From: Calditrichota bacterium
Lineage (GTDB): Bacteria; Zhuqueibacterota; Zhuqueibacteria; Zhuqueibacterales; Geothermadaptataceae
DNA: 6,106 nucleotides
Reading direction: 5' to 3'
NCBI GenBank assembly: GCA_008501545.1
Contig: QQUM01000334.1
Location: 1 to 6,106 of the forward strand
Shown: piece by piece, positions 5,926 through 6,106 of the stretch
Numbering within the stretch: the stretch's first letter is position 1
Layout of the letters: each line of letters opens with the position of its first letter
The notes under the pieces: model-generated
What the model saw: only the letters and a program-made list of their open reading frames with translations
What the model was told of the DNA's origin: nothing
Databases searched by the model: none
Made by a program: the position numbers and the translations under genes

Positions 5926-6106
5926 ATGCCAAATCTTAATCAACGAGCTGCAATCCTGATCGATGAAGTCAACATCTATCGCACCGCACAACGTTTGCAC
6001 GGTGATGTGCGACTGAATATCCAGGCTGTTATCGACAAATTAAGTCACTTTGAAATTGTGCGTATGATCAACTACTGTGTTGATACGCCTGAAAACGATA
6101 CATCCA
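5926..6106 (+). CDS. NYN-domain (PIN-like) putative RNase, N-terminal part
   Basis: Partial: 60 codons are visible and the gene runs off the right edge. The start is clear: ATG 5926 with AAGGA (5914-5918) 7 nt upstream, the best ribosome binding site in the window. The protein begins MPNLNQRAAILIDEVNIY, where AAILID (D13) and the following N16 match the first strand of NYN domains (LabA/DUF88 type), whose first acidic residue helps bind the metal used for RNA cleavage. The next part (LNIQAVIDKLSHFEIVRMINYCVDTPEND) fits the following helix and the second strand with its tyrosine. The remaining active-site acids are outside the window, so activity cannot be judged. It is divergent from the sigma/anti-sigma operon. 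G+C is higher here than in the TPR gene. A target of the sigma factor or an unrelated neighbour are both possible. Confidence 0.75.
   Translation, partial: MPNLNQRAAILIDEVNIYRTAQRLHGDVRLNIQAVIDKLSHFEIVRMINYCVDTPENDTS

Noticed and set aside
5794..6000. - strand open frame of 68 codons
   Set aside because: It runs opposite the NYN gene start and its ribosome binding site and shows no recognisable domain.

Overview
The window is AT-rich bacterial DNA, visibly richer in AT on the left: by hand count G+C is 14/60 at 2161-2220, and 30/60 at both 4861-4920 and 5941-6000. It carries regulatory and protease-type genes and no housekeeping gene, rRNA, tRNA or CRISPR array. The combination of an alternative sigma factor, a zinc-binding anti-sigma protein and a TPR/CHAT protein would fit a Gram-negative lineage of the FCB/Calditrichota/KSB1 type. 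That placement is a weak inference from gene content.

Layout from left to right. A small XRE-family DNA-binding protein lies on the + strand (190-471). A 757-residue TPR-repeat protein lies on the - strand (3147 to 874). Directly past its TAG stop, the same frame stays open for 76 more codons (873 to 646) and reads like the linker that normally joins TPR repeats to a CHAT protease domain. A 223-bp divergent control region follows (3148-3370), rich in inverted repeats. A complete CHAT protease domain lies on the + strand (3371-4432). An anti-sigma gene (5123 to 4407) and a sigma-70 family gene (5794 to 5153) form an operon on the - strand, convergent with CHAT and overlapping it by 26 nt. A divergent NYN-domain putative RNase gene (5926 onward, + strand) is cut by the window end.

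The main observation is that the TPR gene and the CHAT gene look like two halves of one TPR-CHAT protease gene, now lying back to back. The TPR side ends, after the readthrough linker, in ...HKILTS. The CHAT side begins MNVSLIEFF.... Joining ILTS to NVSLIEFF without a gap rebuilds the usual TPR-CHAT junction, of the form LLPPDTALVEYF. The simplest history is an inversion of about 2.7 kb with ends near 646 and near 3356-3371, which detached the TPR sensor from its protease. The CHAT half keeps its His/Cys dyad, and the TPR half is open over 757 codons. The event may therefore be recent, or the halves may now work as separate proteins, or the segment may be switchable. No recombinase is visible here.

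How the genes might work together (inference): the sigma factor is held by the soluble zinc-type anti-sigma protein, and the CHAT protease next door may act on that pair, as the TPR-CHAT protease Csx29 acts in a sigma-factor-linked pathway in type III-E CRISPR systems. No cas gene is present in this window.
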